A DNA stretch of 64,000 bases, taken from the NCBI RefSeq assembly GCF_015326965.1, contig NZ_CP017659.1:3224001-3288000 (forward strand). The letters are read 5' to 3'. Source of the DNA: Paenibacillus sp. JZ16 (GTDB lineage Bacteria > Bacillota > Bacilli > Paenibacillales > Paenibacillaceae). Positions 9,657 to 18,324 of this stretch are shown here, in pieces. Within the stretch, counting starts at the first letter, position 1, and each line of letters opens with the position of its first letter. The notes under the pieces were generated by a model that saw only the letters and a list, made by a program, of their open reading frames with translations, did not search any database and was not told the DNA's origin. Position numbers and translations under genes: made by a program.

Positions 9657-10711
9657 CGGACCGTCACCGTCCCCAGGACAGCTACCGCCTCCGGTTCGAT
9701 CGGAATGCTGTCCGTTCCTCCGTTCACGGTCAATACCTCGTAGTCGATGACCGCCGGAATATCCAAAATCACGTTGGCGATCCGGTTATACCGGACCAAC
9801 GGGTCGGACATAGCCAGGTCTTTAAGATACTGGCGAACACCCTGCTCAATAGCTTCCTGCACACCATCCATTCCGGCTCCATCGAGCAGCGTAACCTGTA
9901 CTTCAATATTTACTGGCACTTCGGCCGCCCCAACAACGGTGACAACCGAACCGACCGGAGCTGCCCCTTCCCCCATGCCATCCATGGTCGGATCGATATA
10001 CTGCTGTACCGATTCCACTACAGAAAGCGTAGGCGTTCGCATCTCGTTATCCAGCAGAACCACCTTGACGGTGCCCGGACCATCCCATAACGGAAAAGCC
10101 TTGGCCTTGCCAACCCCGGCTTTCTCCCTCGCCCACAGCTCATACTGATTTCGGTTCGCACTGGTCACAGGGCGGGAGATTTTTTCGCGGTATCGGTCAT
10201 ACAACGCTTCATCCGATTCAGTATCTTCGCCAGGTACCCAGAGCTCCATCAGCTCCGCCTTCACCAAGCCTTCTACGTATTCCAGCGGAAGCAGCGAGCC
10301 GAATCGACGATTGCCTGCCTTCCCGCTTGTCTCGCATTCCAATACAAAGTGCCCTGCATCCAGTCGGGTGATGACTTTGTAATTCAGCGGATCCAATGAA
10401 AAACGGCTCCCCAAAGGAACGTCCACCGGGGCACCGTCATTGCCTGAGAAGTGTCCCAGAAGCTGTGCTTTTGTCGCCTGTTTTCGGGTCAAACCCGACC
10501 AGGCAATGCTCCGATCCAAAAATTCACCCGATGCCGTAGCGGCAAATTTCAGGTTCATGGAGTACCCCAATTCCACATACATCTGGGCAAGCTCAGCCGC
10601 AGAAGGTGCCAACGCATCGTAGATGATGCTGCCTTCCCTTTTGTCCATGCCGTCCGGAATTCGATCCAGCATCCGCTCCAGAATCGCCTCGTACGTCTGT
10701 TCCTCAACCAT
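9653..10711 (-). CDS. Baseplate J/gp47-like protein (XkdT), module D
   Basis: 352 residues. EAILERMLDRIPDGMDKREGSIIYDALAPSA at the N-terminus, LGSRFSLDPLNYKV, AGVGKAKAFPLWDGPGTVKVVLLD and the C-terminal DPLVRYNRIANVILDIPAVIDY are hallmarks of the gp47/baseplate J family, which forms the wedge of contractile baseplates and triggers sheath contraction. GAGGTGAGGGAGG lies just before the ATG. The start overlaps the XkdS-like gene by eight bases. The module P copy (20668-21822) shares these blocks but is 32 residues longer, with an extra segment near residues 95-170. Confidence 0.9.
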   Translation of the reverse strand: MVEEQTYEAILERMLDRIPDGMDKREGSIIYDALAPSAAELAQMYVELGYSMNLKFAATASGEFLDRSIAWSGLTRKQATKAQLLGHFSGNDGAPVDVPLGSRFSLDPLNYKVITRLDAGHFVLECETSGKAGNRRFGSLLPLEYVEGLVKAELMELWVPGEDTESDEALYDRYREKISRPVTSANRNQYELWAREKAGVGKAKAFPLWDGPGTVKVVLLDNEMRTPTLSVVESVQQYIDPTMDGMGEGAAPVGSVVTVVGAAEVPVNIEVQVTLLDGAGMDGVQEAIEQGVRQYLKDLAMSDPLVRYNRIANVILDIPAVIDYEVLTVNGGTDSIPIEPEAVAVLGTVTVR

Positions 10712-11117
10712 CCTCCCTCACCTCCTTGGTCATATTGAAAGCCCCATACACGCTTCGGACCGTAAATTCCGCCACGGCCAACTCGCCTGTAAAGGAAATA
10801 TTCATATCATCCACCGACAACACGCGGTCATCCTGCAGCAGCGCTTCCTTGATATGCCGCTCGATTTCAGCGTAGGCCCACAGTGGGTCGCGGCCAATGA
10901 CGGAGTCTAGCTCCTGCCCATAGTTGCTGCTGTAGATCAGATGCTCAAATCGGCGAGTCTGAAGGATTTTGACGACAGCCTGTTTAACGGCCTCAAGACC
11001 GTCAATATGACCGGATATCATTCCTTCCTTCAGGTTCAAGTCATACGTCAGACTAGGCTGCTCCAGTGTTTCCACAATCTCGCTACCCGGCTCCAGCGTT
11101 CCTCCCTGCGGAATCAT
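10704..11117 (-). CDS. XkdS-like baseplate protein (DUF2634, gp25-like), module D
   Basis: 137 residues. TYDLNLKEGMISGHIDGLEAVKQAVVKILQTRRFEHLIYSSNYGQELDSVIG carries the DUF2634 signature (RFEHLIYSxxYGxEL) of XkdS, the gp25-like wedge component. It is placed between XkdR- and XkdT-like genes as in PBSX, and its ATG overlaps the XkdR-like stop (ATGA). Confidence 0.88.
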   Translation of the reverse strand: MIPQGGTLEPGSEIVETLEQPSLTYDLNLKEGMISGHIDGLEAVKQAVVKILQTRRFEHLIYSSNYGQELDSVIGRDPLWAYAEIERHIKEALLQDDRVLSVDDMNISFTGELAVAEFTVRSVYGAFNMTKEVREDG

Positions 11118-11410
11118 GACGGCTTCACCAACCGATCCAGCACGAGATACGTTTGGCCGCCCTGGTAACGAATGAGCAGCACCGTATCACCGATCGCCAG
11201 CCCTTTTCGAATCACATATTCCGCGCCGCCAATGTTCAGCTTGTACTCGGTCATCGACTCTCCGATAACTAAAAAATCCTCCGTCAGGCTGAACCGCTGA
11301 TCCACGTTCACCTCCAGAGGATGTGTTGATGTGACTGTACCGTACAGCACCGCCATCGGGTTTGTGCTTCCCACGGCGCTGAGACTGGCTTTTTTGATAA
11401 TATCCAGCAT
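11114..11410 (-). CDS. XkdR-like protein (DUF2577), module D
   Basis: 98 residues. The N-terminus MLDIIKKASLSAVGSTNPMAVLYGTVTSTHPLEVNVDQRFSL and the end VLLIRYQGGQTYLVLDRLV match the DUF2577/XkdR family, a small OB-fold-like protein thought to be part of the central spike or hub. Tightly packed: six bases after the XkdQ-like gene and overlapping the next gene by four. Confidence 0.85.
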   Translation of the reverse strand: MLDIIKKASLSAVGSTNPMAVLYGTVTSTHPLEVNVDQRFSLTEDFLVIGESMTEYKLNIGGAEYVIRKGLAIGDTVLLIRYQGGQTYLVLDRLVKPS

Positions 11411-11416
11411 CCCTGC

Positions 11417-12382
11417 TTACACCACCTTCATATTCAGCGACATCGTGTGCGTACCGTCCGAGAATTTATGCGTACACTCATCGATGAGATACGGCTTCAA
11501 GCCTTCATCAGGCAGATTCACATAGATCGTGTTTCCGGCACGGACCCGCAAATCTCCAATAGCCTCGATCGACAACGTCTGCTGCTCCCTATTCTTCAGC
11601 TCCAGCAAGTTCTGCGCTAACTGCTTCAATTGAGCGGGGTTCATGTTCTCGTCAGCAACCTCATACAACTGGAGCAGCCCCCATTGGGCGATATTCTGCC
11701 CATGCTGATAAAGATAAACGTCCCGCTTCCCCGTCTGCTTGTTGTCCCGCACGACTTTGACGCGGTTGTACGTCTCGTTGTCGATGCTTTTTTTATATGA
11801 AAAATCCGTCATGAGACTGTCTTCTCCCACCGCGAGTTTAAGAAGCATGTCGTTGATATTGGTCAACGTCAGTTCACCATACTGGTCGTAAAACATGTAG
11901 TACTGCTTGGTCACGATCAACGTGGAATCCAGGGCCTTGCTGATGATATCAATCAGTTTCTTGTCTGCTTCCAGCATGGCAGGGATGGTATGGCCGGTAT
12001 CGGCCAGCGTCCCTGTTTTCAGATTAAAATCCTTGGCAATCTTGCGAATAATATCCTCCACCTTGGCATTCGTGAACCGGTAGGTGTCGTTGCTGGACAA
12101 GTAGCGCAGCTGGTCATAAGCCATCACCTTGACCTGGGCGTCCATGCCCCACTCCTTGGAAAAAACATAGCCATAAAACAGATCCTTATTATCCTTGCGG
12201 AAGCGCACAATGTCGCCGTTTTCCACTTCGAATTCCTTGCTCTGCGCAAGACCATCGTTCACATAGTTGATATCCAGACTTGCCGGTTTTGCCTGACGGC
12301 TTGTTTTCCACGTGATGTCGGTTACGATCTGTCCCAGGTCCCACACGCTTCCGTTCTTGCGGTCAATCATCAGTTCAATCAT
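11417..12382 (-). CDS. XkdQ/YqbQ-like hub protein (gp27-like), module D
   Basis: 321 residues. Family blocks: VTDITWKTSRQAKPASLDINYVNDG, EVENGDIVRFRKDNKDLFYGYVFSKE, KVMAYDQLRYLSSNDTYRF, a DLRVRAGNTIYVNLPDEGLKPYLIDECTHKFSDGTHTMSLNMKV ending. XkdQ proteins form the tail hub that carries the spike, analogous to T4 gp27. AGAGGTGG precedes the ATG at 12382. The second copy at 22655 is only distantly similar. Confidence 0.87.
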   Translation of the reverse strand: MIELMIDRKNGSVWDLGQIVTDITWKTSRQAKPASLDINYVNDGLAQSKEFEVENGDIVRFRKDNKDLFYGYVFSKEWGMDAQVKVMAYDQLRYLSSNDTYRFTNAKVEDIIRKIAKDFNLKTGTLADTGHTIPAMLEADKKLIDIISKALDSTLIVTKQYYMFYDQYGELTLTNINDMLLKLAVGEDSLMTDFSYKKSIDNETYNRVKVVRDNKQTGKRDVYLYQHGQNIAQWGLLQLYEVADENMNPAQLKQLAQNLLELKNREQQTLSIEAIGDLRVRAGNTIYVNLPDEGLKPYLIDECTHKFSDGTHTMSLNMKVV

Positions 12383-12394
12383 GGCGCCACCTCT

Positions 12395-13114
12395 TTAGGG
12401 AATCTTGAGAACCCGGCCGATGGCCAGCTTCCGGACCTCATGGTCCTTGATTCCGTTCAGTTTTTGGATGTCGGTATGACGGGAACCGCTGCCGAGCAGC
12501 TTTTGGGCAATGCTCCACAAGGTGTCGCCTTTGGCAACCGTATAGGAGGTTGGTTTTTTGCGGTCATCCGGTCGGTCTTTCTTCTTCACGGCTGCCGCTT
12601 TCTTGTCTTTTACCGGTACAACTTTACGCGCCCCGTAGAACACATAGCGCTTGAGCGTAATCGAGAACTCGATATCTTCCGGTGAACCGGCCATCGTATT
12701 CCAGTTGAAGCTTTCGATGGATGCCGCCATGTTGATGCCAAAAGACTTCATCGCCCGAACCACGTTCTTGCCATCCGTACCGCTCAGTGGATCTGGAACG
12801 AGGCCCGTCATGACAAAGCGCACAGGTCTGCGGGTCTCCATCCAGCCCTTAATGGTATTTACGTACTCAATCGGAAGCTTCAGCTTCTGGTCAGAACCTA
12901 GATGTACAAAGGGATACACTCTCCCCGGGAAAAAACTCTCAAACGAGATCTCCGTCAGCTTCGGATACAGAATCGCATTTACTTCGCCAAGCCCAGCTAC
13001 CGTATAGGATTTGCCTTCACCGATATCCTTGACGTCAATCTGCTCGGGGTTTACCGGAAATCGGAAAACCTCCTCCTGGTTATTGAAGCTCAGAAAAAAT
13101 CCATAATCGCTCAT
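12395..13114 (-). CDS. LysM tail protein (XkdP-like), module D
   Basis: 239 residues from the ATG at 13114; the upstream extension is discarded because it would overlap the tape-measure stop and this ATG matches the family start. The N-terminal ~160 residues contain FRFPVNPEQIDV, FESFFPGRVYPF and VNTIKGWMETRRPVRFVMT. The C-terminal LysM is SYTVAKGDTLWSIAQKLLGSGSRHTDIQKLNGI. LysM proteins of contractile tails bridge tube and hub. GGAGGGGG is 12 bases upstream; the gene starts one base after the tape-measure stop. Confidence 0.87.
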   Translation of the reverse strand: MSDYGFFLSFNNQEEVFRFPVNPEQIDVKDIGEGKSYTVAGLGEVNAILYPKLTEISFESFFPGRVYPFVHLGSDQKLKLPIEYVNTIKGWMETRRPVRFVMTGLVPDPLSGTDGKNVVRAMKSFGINMAASIESFNWNTMAGSPEDIEFSITLKRYVFYGARKVVPVKDKKAAAVKKKDRPDDRKKPTSYTVAKGDTLWSIAQKLLGSGSRHTDIQKLNGIKDHEVRKLAIGRVLKIP

Positions 13115-13115
13115 G

Positions 13116-15002
13116 CTACAGATACACCCCCTCCGCACTGGACACAAACTGCTCTTCCAGCGTTCGGTTAATTCTCGACATGATGGTATCCAGATCGGCT
13201 CCGGAGTTAATATCTCCTGTTGTCATCTGCACGGTCGGTGTCAGGGTGATCATATTGCTGATTGCATTCACTTCCGCCAAATCGCGCATGACTTTCAGAT
13301 CCTCACTCGCCACGTCCACCGAGTTATCCACTTTACCAATGGAATCGATGCTGCCCCCTGCAGGGGCTACCGGGATTGGAGCCGTTGGCATAGCGGGCAT
13401 AGCAGGCATGGACGGGGTCGGGGTAGTTTTCGGAACGGTAACATCGTATCCGGTTTTTCCCGTATTGTACTGTTTTAAAAGATCCTCGTTGTTTTTACCC
13501 AGGTTCTTATCCGGCATGAATTTATCCTTAAATGTATCCATGGAGAAATCTTCTATGCCTTTCTGTCCGGTGTCTTTGAAATTCGTAAAGTCTGCCTTAT
13601 ACTCAATCTCGGCGATTTGCTTGGTATCCACACCAAGGACCTTGCCAAAAAAGCCCGCTACCGCGTTAACACCTTTAATGATGCCGTTAATGACGGAAAT
13701 GACAGTGTTCACCGTGTTTTGCGCCAGGTCGACAATGAAGCCGAATACGTTGCTGAATATTTGCTTAAGGCCCAGTGTCACCACTTTCCAAGCCCCGAAC
13801 GCGGCCATAGCAGCGATAATTAAAGAAATTAATAGCATAAGAGGATTTGCTTTGATAACCATATTAAATATTCTCATCGCTCCTGCAGCGATGTTCGTAA
13901 TCGTGGCCATCACGGATTGAGCTGCCGCAAACGCGTAAGCCGATATCCTCCCCATGATCAAACTTGCATTTAACATCGCGAAAAAAACACCCACTAAAGC
14001 AATAACAGGAAGCAACCCCATAAATATAGTGATCAGATTCCAAATGGTGTTACCGACTCCCGCGATCGTTGCTTTAATGAATTCCCAGGCTGGAGGGATC
14101 ATTTGCGCTACCCACAAAAACCCCTCAGCAATTACGGTTAATCCTATGGATATAGCATCAATAAAAGGCTGGAAAGTCCCGTTTTCAAAAGCTGCATTCA
14201 ACATATCCAGAATTGGCATGATTGCAGCTAATGCGCCACCCCCCATCTGAACAAAAGAATTGTTGACGGATCCCATTAGTTGCTGCCACTTATTTACAGG
14301 CGAATCCAGCATGGCATCCATAGCTTCCTGTGTCATCCCTGATTTTTGCAGCAGTTTGTCCATGGATGAAAGAAATGCAGTAAAATTCCCTTTAGATGAT
14401 ATGATTTCTGCATTAAAGCTTTTAATCTGGGAATCAGGAATATTAAAATCTTTAGCTAGAGAGCTGGTATCGCCACGCATCGCACTCATAATCGCCCCTG
14501 TTGCATCTTTTGAACTCTTGCCGTCTGTTGATAGTGTGCTCATTCGATCAGCGAAGCCATTTAATTGCGCAATTTGATCTGAGTTTTTAGTCATTGACAT
14601 GAACGTTAAAGCATTATTTAACGAATCATTAACATCTAACCCGGTTTTCAATGCATTCTGTTTGACGTTCTCGAATATAGCTGAACCTACCTCGGCATCA
14701 CCAGTCTTAACTTTAAAGAAGTCTTCCGTTACTTGTTCTTTTGCTGCTGGAATAATCGTCATTTTCGCAACAAAATCGGCCGCTTTATATGCGGATTTTA
14801 ACAATTTAAAAGCATTCCCAAGCTTACTGGCTTTCTTTTCCCCTTGCTCAATCCGTTCATTAAGCTGCTCTTGTTCTGCTGCTGCCTCAGCAATTTGATC
14901 AACAGTTTGTTGAAAGCTGTTTTCAAGCTGTAACAACTGATTCACGATCATTTCATTAGCCAAATTATTTAAGCGCATGAGTGCATCCTTTACACTCGCC
15001 AT
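13116..15002 (-). CDS. Tape measure protein, module D
   Basis: 628 residues. An N-terminal coiled coil (SFQQTVDQIAEAAAEQEQLNERIEQGEKKASKLG), an alpha-helical middle with several long hydrophobic stretches (GLTVIAEGFLWVAQ, LITIFMGLLPVIALVGVFFAML, PLMLLISLIIAAMAAFGAW) and a Pro/Ala-rich stretch (TPTPSMPAMPAMPTAPIPVAP) are typical of tail rulers. It sets tube length and probably leaves the tube on firing. It follows the frameshifted chaperone pair, the invariant position in phage tail operons. AAAAGGGGGTGAAGG precedes the ATG. Similar in length to the 593-residue ruler of module P, so both tails should be of comparable length. Confidence 0.9.
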   Translation of the reverse strand: MASVKDALMRLNNLANEMIVNQLLQLENSFQQTVDQIAEAAAEQEQLNERIEQGEKKASKLGNAFKLLKSAYKAADFVAKMTIIPAAKEQVTEDFFKVKTGDAEVGSAIFENVKQNALKTGLDVNDSLNNALTFMSMTKNSDQIAQLNGFADRMSTLSTDGKSSKDATGAIMSAMRGDTSSLAKDFNIPDSQIKSFNAEIISSKGNFTAFLSSMDKLLQKSGMTQEAMDAMLDSPVNKWQQLMGSVNNSFVQMGGGALAAIMPILDMLNAAFENGTFQPFIDAISIGLTVIAEGFLWVAQMIPPAWEFIKATIAGVGNTIWNLITIFMGLLPVIALVGVFFAMLNASLIMGRISAYAFAAAQSVMATITNIAAGAMRIFNMVIKANPLMLLISLIIAAMAAFGAWKVVTLGLKQIFSNVFGFIVDLAQNTVNTVISVINGIIKGVNAVAGFFGKVLGVDTKQIAEIEYKADFTNFKDTGQKGIEDFSMDTFKDKFMPDKNLGKNNEDLLKQYNTGKTGYDVTVPKTTPTPSMPAMPAMPTAPIPVAPAGGSIDSIGKVDNSVDVASEDLKVMRDLAEVNAISNMITLTPTVQMTTGDINSGADLDTIMSRINRTLEEQFVSSAEGVYL

Positions 15003-15025
15003 TCCTTCACCCCCTTTTCTACAAC

Positions 15026-15618
15026 CTATCTCCGCTTCCGGACTCGCTCGCGCTTCTCCTTCTCCACCCGCATCGAGATCATGGCATAGACGGCGGCCCG
15101 TTCCCGGACCGTCATCGCCATGAGCTGATGAGGAAGGATGTGCAGTTCATGGAGGGCGTAGTACGCATAGTTCGCATCACCGTCGCCCTCTTTGATTAGT
15201 TTTTTACGTCATCCACCAGTTCGTTCATATCCCGGTCAAAACCGTTCAGGGCTTGCACCCGCTCGCCAAGCGCGGCGAACTCGCCGGGCAGCAGCATTTT
15301 GCGGAGCAGGGATTCTGCACCGAGAACGCCGTAGGATTTTTGCAGCTCGCTGTTTTTCAAATCCGGGTAAATGACGCTCGATACCATCAGCTTCGCCATA
15401 TAGTCATTCGGATCGATTTCCGGCGTGAATACGCCGTTCTTGCCTCTGACCTTTCGGGTAGCTGCTTTTCGGCACTCCTGGTTCTCTTCCTCCGTGATGC
15501 TGCGCAGCTTCCAAGGCACAGGACTCCCTTCAGGATCCTTAAAACGAACAGAGACCACGAATTCCTCCGTGATCTCCGCAGACGACTGCCCAGCAAAAAA
15601 CATACTAAAATCGCTCAT
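15026..15618 (-). CDS. Tail assembly chaperone long form by -1 frameshift, module D
   Basis: The 140-residue XkdN-like frame ends GTA AAA AAC TAA. The slippery heptamer A_AAA_AAC (15199-15205) lies exactly before its stop. Slipping -1 there enters an open frame of 57 codons beginning LIKEGDGDANYAYYALHELHILP and ending RERVRKRR at 15026, giving a 197-residue product. No good start or ribosome site exists for the second frame alone. This is the gpG/gpGT arrangement known for tail chaperones across phages; slippage itself is inferred. The same heptamer in the same place occurs in module P. Confidence 0.8.
15196..15618 (-). CDS. Tail assembly chaperone, XkdN-like short form, module D
   Basis: 140 residues. 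MSDFSMFFAGQSSAEITEEFVVSVRF...WKLRSITEEENQECRKAATRK, then DPNDYMAKLMVSSVIYPDLKN and SLLRKMLLPGEFAALGERVQALNGF, the XkdN/phage tail assembly chaperone pattern. It should coat the tape measure while the tube polymerises. Located between the tube and ruler genes; strong GAGGAAGGAAT upstream. Confidence 0.87.
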   Translation of the reverse strand: MSDFSMFFAGQSSAEITEEFVVSVRFKDPEGSPVPWKLRSITEEENQECRKAATRKVRGKNGVFTPEIDPNDYMAKLMVSSVIYPDLKNSELQKSYGVLGAESLLRKMLLPGEFAALGERVQALNGFDRDMNELVDDVKN

Positions 15619-15647
15619 ATTCCTTCCTCCTCATTCAATGTTGAATA

Positions 15648-16106
15648 TTAGGCCAATGGGTTAAACGGCGTCTCAATCCGCACATTCTCAAACGTGAAGG
15701 CCACTTCTTCCTCCAGGGCCTCCGCTTCGGTGTCGAGAGAAGCCATAATCACGCTGTCAAGGTTGACCCCTTCCAGAATCACCGTCTGACGCCCCGTCGA
15801 CGAACCCGGATCCTCATTGCGCACTTCAATCATGAAGTAGGCGTCTTTGCCGGTTTGGATGTATTCCATCATCAGTTCACGGAACAGCGAAGTCACATAA
15901 TAAATGGTCATCGTGCCGCTGCCCTTCCAGCCAATGGCTTTATGCTGTACTGCGCGTTGGCCCATCGTTTTCAGCTCGGCTTTTTCCTTCTCCACCGTAG
16001 CTTCCAGTGTTTTAATGTAGAACATTTCCTCCATACGCTCGCCAATTTTGACGAATGCCTTGCCCTCTTGCCCCGAAATCGTATCGCTTGCCCGTAAAAA
16101 TGCCAT
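15648..16106 (-). CDS. Tail tube protein (XkdM-like), module D
   Basis: 152 residues. FIKTLEATVEKEKAELKTMGQRAVQHKAIGWKGSGTMTIYYVTSLFRELM and the ending EEEVAFTFENVRIETPFNPL match the XkdM/DUF2001 tube family. It forms the inner tube surrounded by the sheath. The ATG follows the sheath stop after one base, so the two major proteins are coupled. The module P copy (135 residues) keeps LKLVGNDWTVHKNGSKKGTG and EETSFTFEGYELLDPI. Confidence 0.88.
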   Translation of the reverse strand: MAFLRASDTISGQEGKAFVKIGERMEEMFYIKTLEATVEKEKAELKTMGQRAVQHKAIGWKGSGTMTIYYVTSLFRELMMEYIQTGKDAYFMIEVRNEDPGSSTGRQTVILEGVNLDSVIMASLDTEAEALEEEVAFTFENVRIETPFNPLA

Positions 16107-16107
16107 C

Positions 16108-17427
16108 TTAGACCACCTTCACTTTCATGTATACTTTTTCAATTGCATCCACTGGCTGTACCTTGATATCCACAAACAGCACATCGCCTTCTGTACCCGG
16201 CGTCACCACAATATCTTCGTTCGCATCGAAATTTTGAATAGCCCCGATATTCTGCAAAGATGCAAAATACGCCGCGCATTCCGCCCAAAACAGCGTCCGG
16301 CCATCCACATTGTTGTCTACCTTCCCGATGTAGGACTTCTCAAAAATCAGCTTCAGATCATTCGCAATGCCATCCAGCACACGGACCACACGGTTTTTGG
16401 AAAAATGGCGCGCTTTGGCCGGCTCAATCGATGTAAAGCTGTTAATATCCTGCTCTACCACGGCTTTGCCGCCGCTGTAGCTGAACAGGAACTCGCCCTT
16501 GGTCAGCGCTTCTTCAATCTCTGTATGGCTTAAACGAACATCGGTATCCACCGCTTCATCGTAAGCTGCGTACGTTAGGGATTCGTTAACAGCTGCCGCA
16601 GCCGTGGCGCCAGTGACCCAGGCAACTGCCTTGACCTTGTCCACGACGGAGCCGTGAGTGAGAACAACGCCATTTTTCACGGAGATGACGCCTTCATAAT
16701 CCGCAGCCGGATAGTCAGACAATACAGCTTGAACCTTTTTGCCTTCCTGCTCGCGAAGCCGCTTGACGAATGCGGTATACAGGGACTTGAGGGTTGGGTC
16801 CGCAGACAACAGACCTACAGTCTGGAAGTCTTGGACCTCAAGCGCGGCAAGGAAGTCCACATGCTCTTGGTTCGTCACGGTGCCGTTCGCGCCGCCAGTC
16901 AGAGCAAATCCTGCCGTGGCCGCCATATCGCCGGTATCTGGTGCGAAGGCTACGTACAGGTTCGGCTGCAGTTCGGCTGCACTAGCTACAAGCTGCTTGT
17001 CCACAGCTTTGCCGCTCAGCAGCGTGCTGACCACAAACTTGCCGGGATCATCCACCGCGTTCTCAACAACGATCTGGAGATCGTTGCCGCGTTCGCCGCC
17101 GTAAAGTGCAGTTACTTTCAGTCCGGTCACCGAAGCTGCTGCCTGGGTGCCGCTGTTCAAGCGGTACAACAGAAGCGTGCCAGCGCGCTTAAGTACTTCT
17201 TTTACAGAGAGCAACTGTGGTGCGGTGATATCATAACCCAGCACCTCAACCAGATTGGTGCCTGGTTTGATCGTCAGAATTTTATGAGGCTCTCCCCACG
17301 GAAGGGACAAGCCCAGTGCCGCAATCCCCCTTTCACCTACGCGCCCGATCGGCTGCTCCTGCGATGAGATTTGGGTGTATACGCCTGGTCTTACTTTGTT
17401 GAGTGTTGTCCATGTTCCTCCGGCCAT
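16108..17427 (-). CDS. Contractile tail sheath protein (XkdK-like), module D
   Basis: 439 residues. Starts MAGGTWTTLNKVRPGVYTQ, includes VGERGIAALGLSLPWGEP and AVLSDYPAADYEGVISVKNGV, and ends with a conserved C-terminal domain (GEFLFSYSGGKAVVEQDINSFTSIEPAKARHFSKNRVVRVLDGIANDL...IGKVDNNVDGRTLFWAECAAYFASLQ), as in XkdK and diffocin sheaths. Contraction drives the tube through the target envelope, which makes this a contractile (myovirus/R-type) system. Its ATG directly follows the TAA of the small upstream gene; AAAAAGGAGGTC is inside that gene's end. Confidence 0.92.
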   Translation of the reverse strand: MAGGTWTTLNKVRPGVYTQISSQEQPIGRVGERGIAALGLSLPWGEPHKILTIKPGTNLVEVLGYDITAPQLLSVKEVLKRAGTLLLYRLNSGTQAAASVTGLKVTALYGGERGNDLQIVVENAVDDPGKFVVSTLLSGKAVDKQLVASAAELQPNLYVAFAPDTGDMAATAGFALTGGANGTVTNQEHVDFLAALEVQDFQTVGLLSADPTLKSLYTAFVKRLREQEGKKVQAVLSDYPAADYEGVISVKNGVVLTHGSVVDKVKAVAWVTGATAAAAVNESLTYAAYDEAVDTDVRLSHTEIEEALTKGEFLFSYSGGKAVVEQDINSFTSIEPAKARHFSKNRVVRVLDGIANDLKLIFEKSYIGKVDNNVDGRTLFWAECAAYFASLQNIGAIQNFDANEDIVVTPGTEGDVLFVDIKVQPVDAIEKVYMKVKVV

Positions 17428-17601
17428 TTAGATGACCTCCTTTTTCAAAAATGTGGTTAATTGGTCTTTCGCTTGCTGAATAGTGTACGTCTTGCCCTCT
17501 TCGAGAATGGCGCTCAGCACATCCTTCTCGCGATTACTGAATTGATTGGATTGTGCCAACTGTTGCTTGTTGAACGCCGGTGCTGCTTCTTTTTTACTCA
17601 T
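17428..17601 (-). CDS. Small linker protein upstream of sheath (XkdJ-position), module D
   Basis: 57 residues, MSKKEAAPAFNKQQLAQSN...TFLKKEVI, charged and predicted helical. GGAGGCGGATTGAA precedes the ATG. Its start overlaps the stop of the upstream tail-completion gene (ATGA) and its stop touches the sheath start. Position and size match xkdJ of PBSX and the 69-residue gene of module P, though the sequences differ. Function not known; the shared part ILEEGKTYTIQQAKDQLTTFLKKEV resembles VLAGAMYEADGELFTVTEVKERIQQFMKAKV in module P. Confidence 0.75.
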   Translation of the reverse strand: MSKKEAAPAFNKQQLAQSNQFSNREKDVLSAILEEGKTYTIQQAKDQLTTFLKKEVI

Positions 17602-18035
17602 TTCAATCCGCCTCCCTGTTTCAATGTTTGCATCTTCATGTCGGTCTCTTCCTGATCCGTTGTCATCTGAATGACATACTCTGCACGAAAATATCCTTCT
17701 CCCGCTGCACCATCATTCCCCGTTGGTCGCTCCCACGCCACTGATGAAGCCAGGCAAGGTCGGCCTTCAACTTCAAGGGTGGTTAAGCTCTCCAACATCT
17801 CGTCCATGATCGTTGCCACCGGCTTTCCTTCCACTGGCACGTAAGAGATGCGGAAACGAAAACGAGCCGCATATCGATTGGTCGATATCGGCTCGAACTC
17901 GGCTAGGGTTTGTTCGGTTAGAAAGTATGGGGCTGGGGGTAGTGGTGCATTGTCTTCTTTAGAGATTAGTGAGATGTCTATAAATTTCGTTTGCAGGACG
18001 CTTTTCAGAGAAGTTTGCATTTCATGAACAATCAT
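17598..18035 (-). CDS. Tail completion / terminator-like protein (XkdI position), module D
   Basis: 145 residues from the ATG at 18035 (MIVHEMQTSLKSVLQTKF), chosen because AGAGAGGAAC lies ten bases upstream; a TTG-started longer form lacks one. It contains PLPPAPYFLTEQTLAEFEP, RYAARFRFRISYVPVEGKP, and a C-terminal half (DEMLESLTTLEVEGRPCLASSVAWERP...FRAEYVIQM) resembling tail terminator (gp17-like) folds. It is the first gene of module D. It matches one half of the 279-residue protein that opens module P in position and general pattern. Exact role inferred. Confidence 0.65.
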   Translation of the reverse strand: MIVHEMQTSLKSVLQTKFIDISLISKEDNAPLPPAPYFLTEQTLAEFEPISTNRYAARFRFRISYVPVEGKPVATIMDEMLESLTTLEVEGRPCLASSVAWERPTGNDGAAGEGYFRAEYVIQMTTDQEETDMKMQTLKQGGGLK

Positions 18036-18134
18036 ATCTATTGTTCCTCTCTTTAACTGGATGTCTGCTATGCCCTTCAATTAAATTTGATACAGAAAAA
18101 AAACGAGACAACTCTGAAGCATGAGTTTGATGTT

Positions 18135-18308
18135 TTATTTTGTCGGTACAAGATCCGGACGGATAACATACACATGAGCCAGAACCTTTTCGCGATCATC
18201 CGGTTGCATTGGGTAATTCGATGCGACTTGATCAATAGTGCCCTTGCCCTCATTTACCCGAGTAATGCAGGCATTAGCTACGACTCGCACCTGAAAATCT
18301 TTAAGCAT
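18135..18308 (-). CDS. Small conserved-type hypothetical at the module junction
   Basis: 57 residues, MLKDFQVRVVANACITRVNEGKGTIDQVASNYPMQPDDREKVLAHVYVIRPDLVPTK. GAGGGAAGGTG lies before the ATG. It is the last gene of module P and ends 99 bases before module D begins. I see no terminator or strong promoter in that gap, so read-through is likely. Function unknown; genes of this type accompany Paenibacillus phage fibres. Confidence 0.6.
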   Translation of the reverse strand: MLKDFQVRVVANACITRVNEGKGTIDQVASNYPMQPDDREKVLAHVYVIRPDLVPTK

Positions 18309-18324
18309 CAGCAATCACCTTCCC

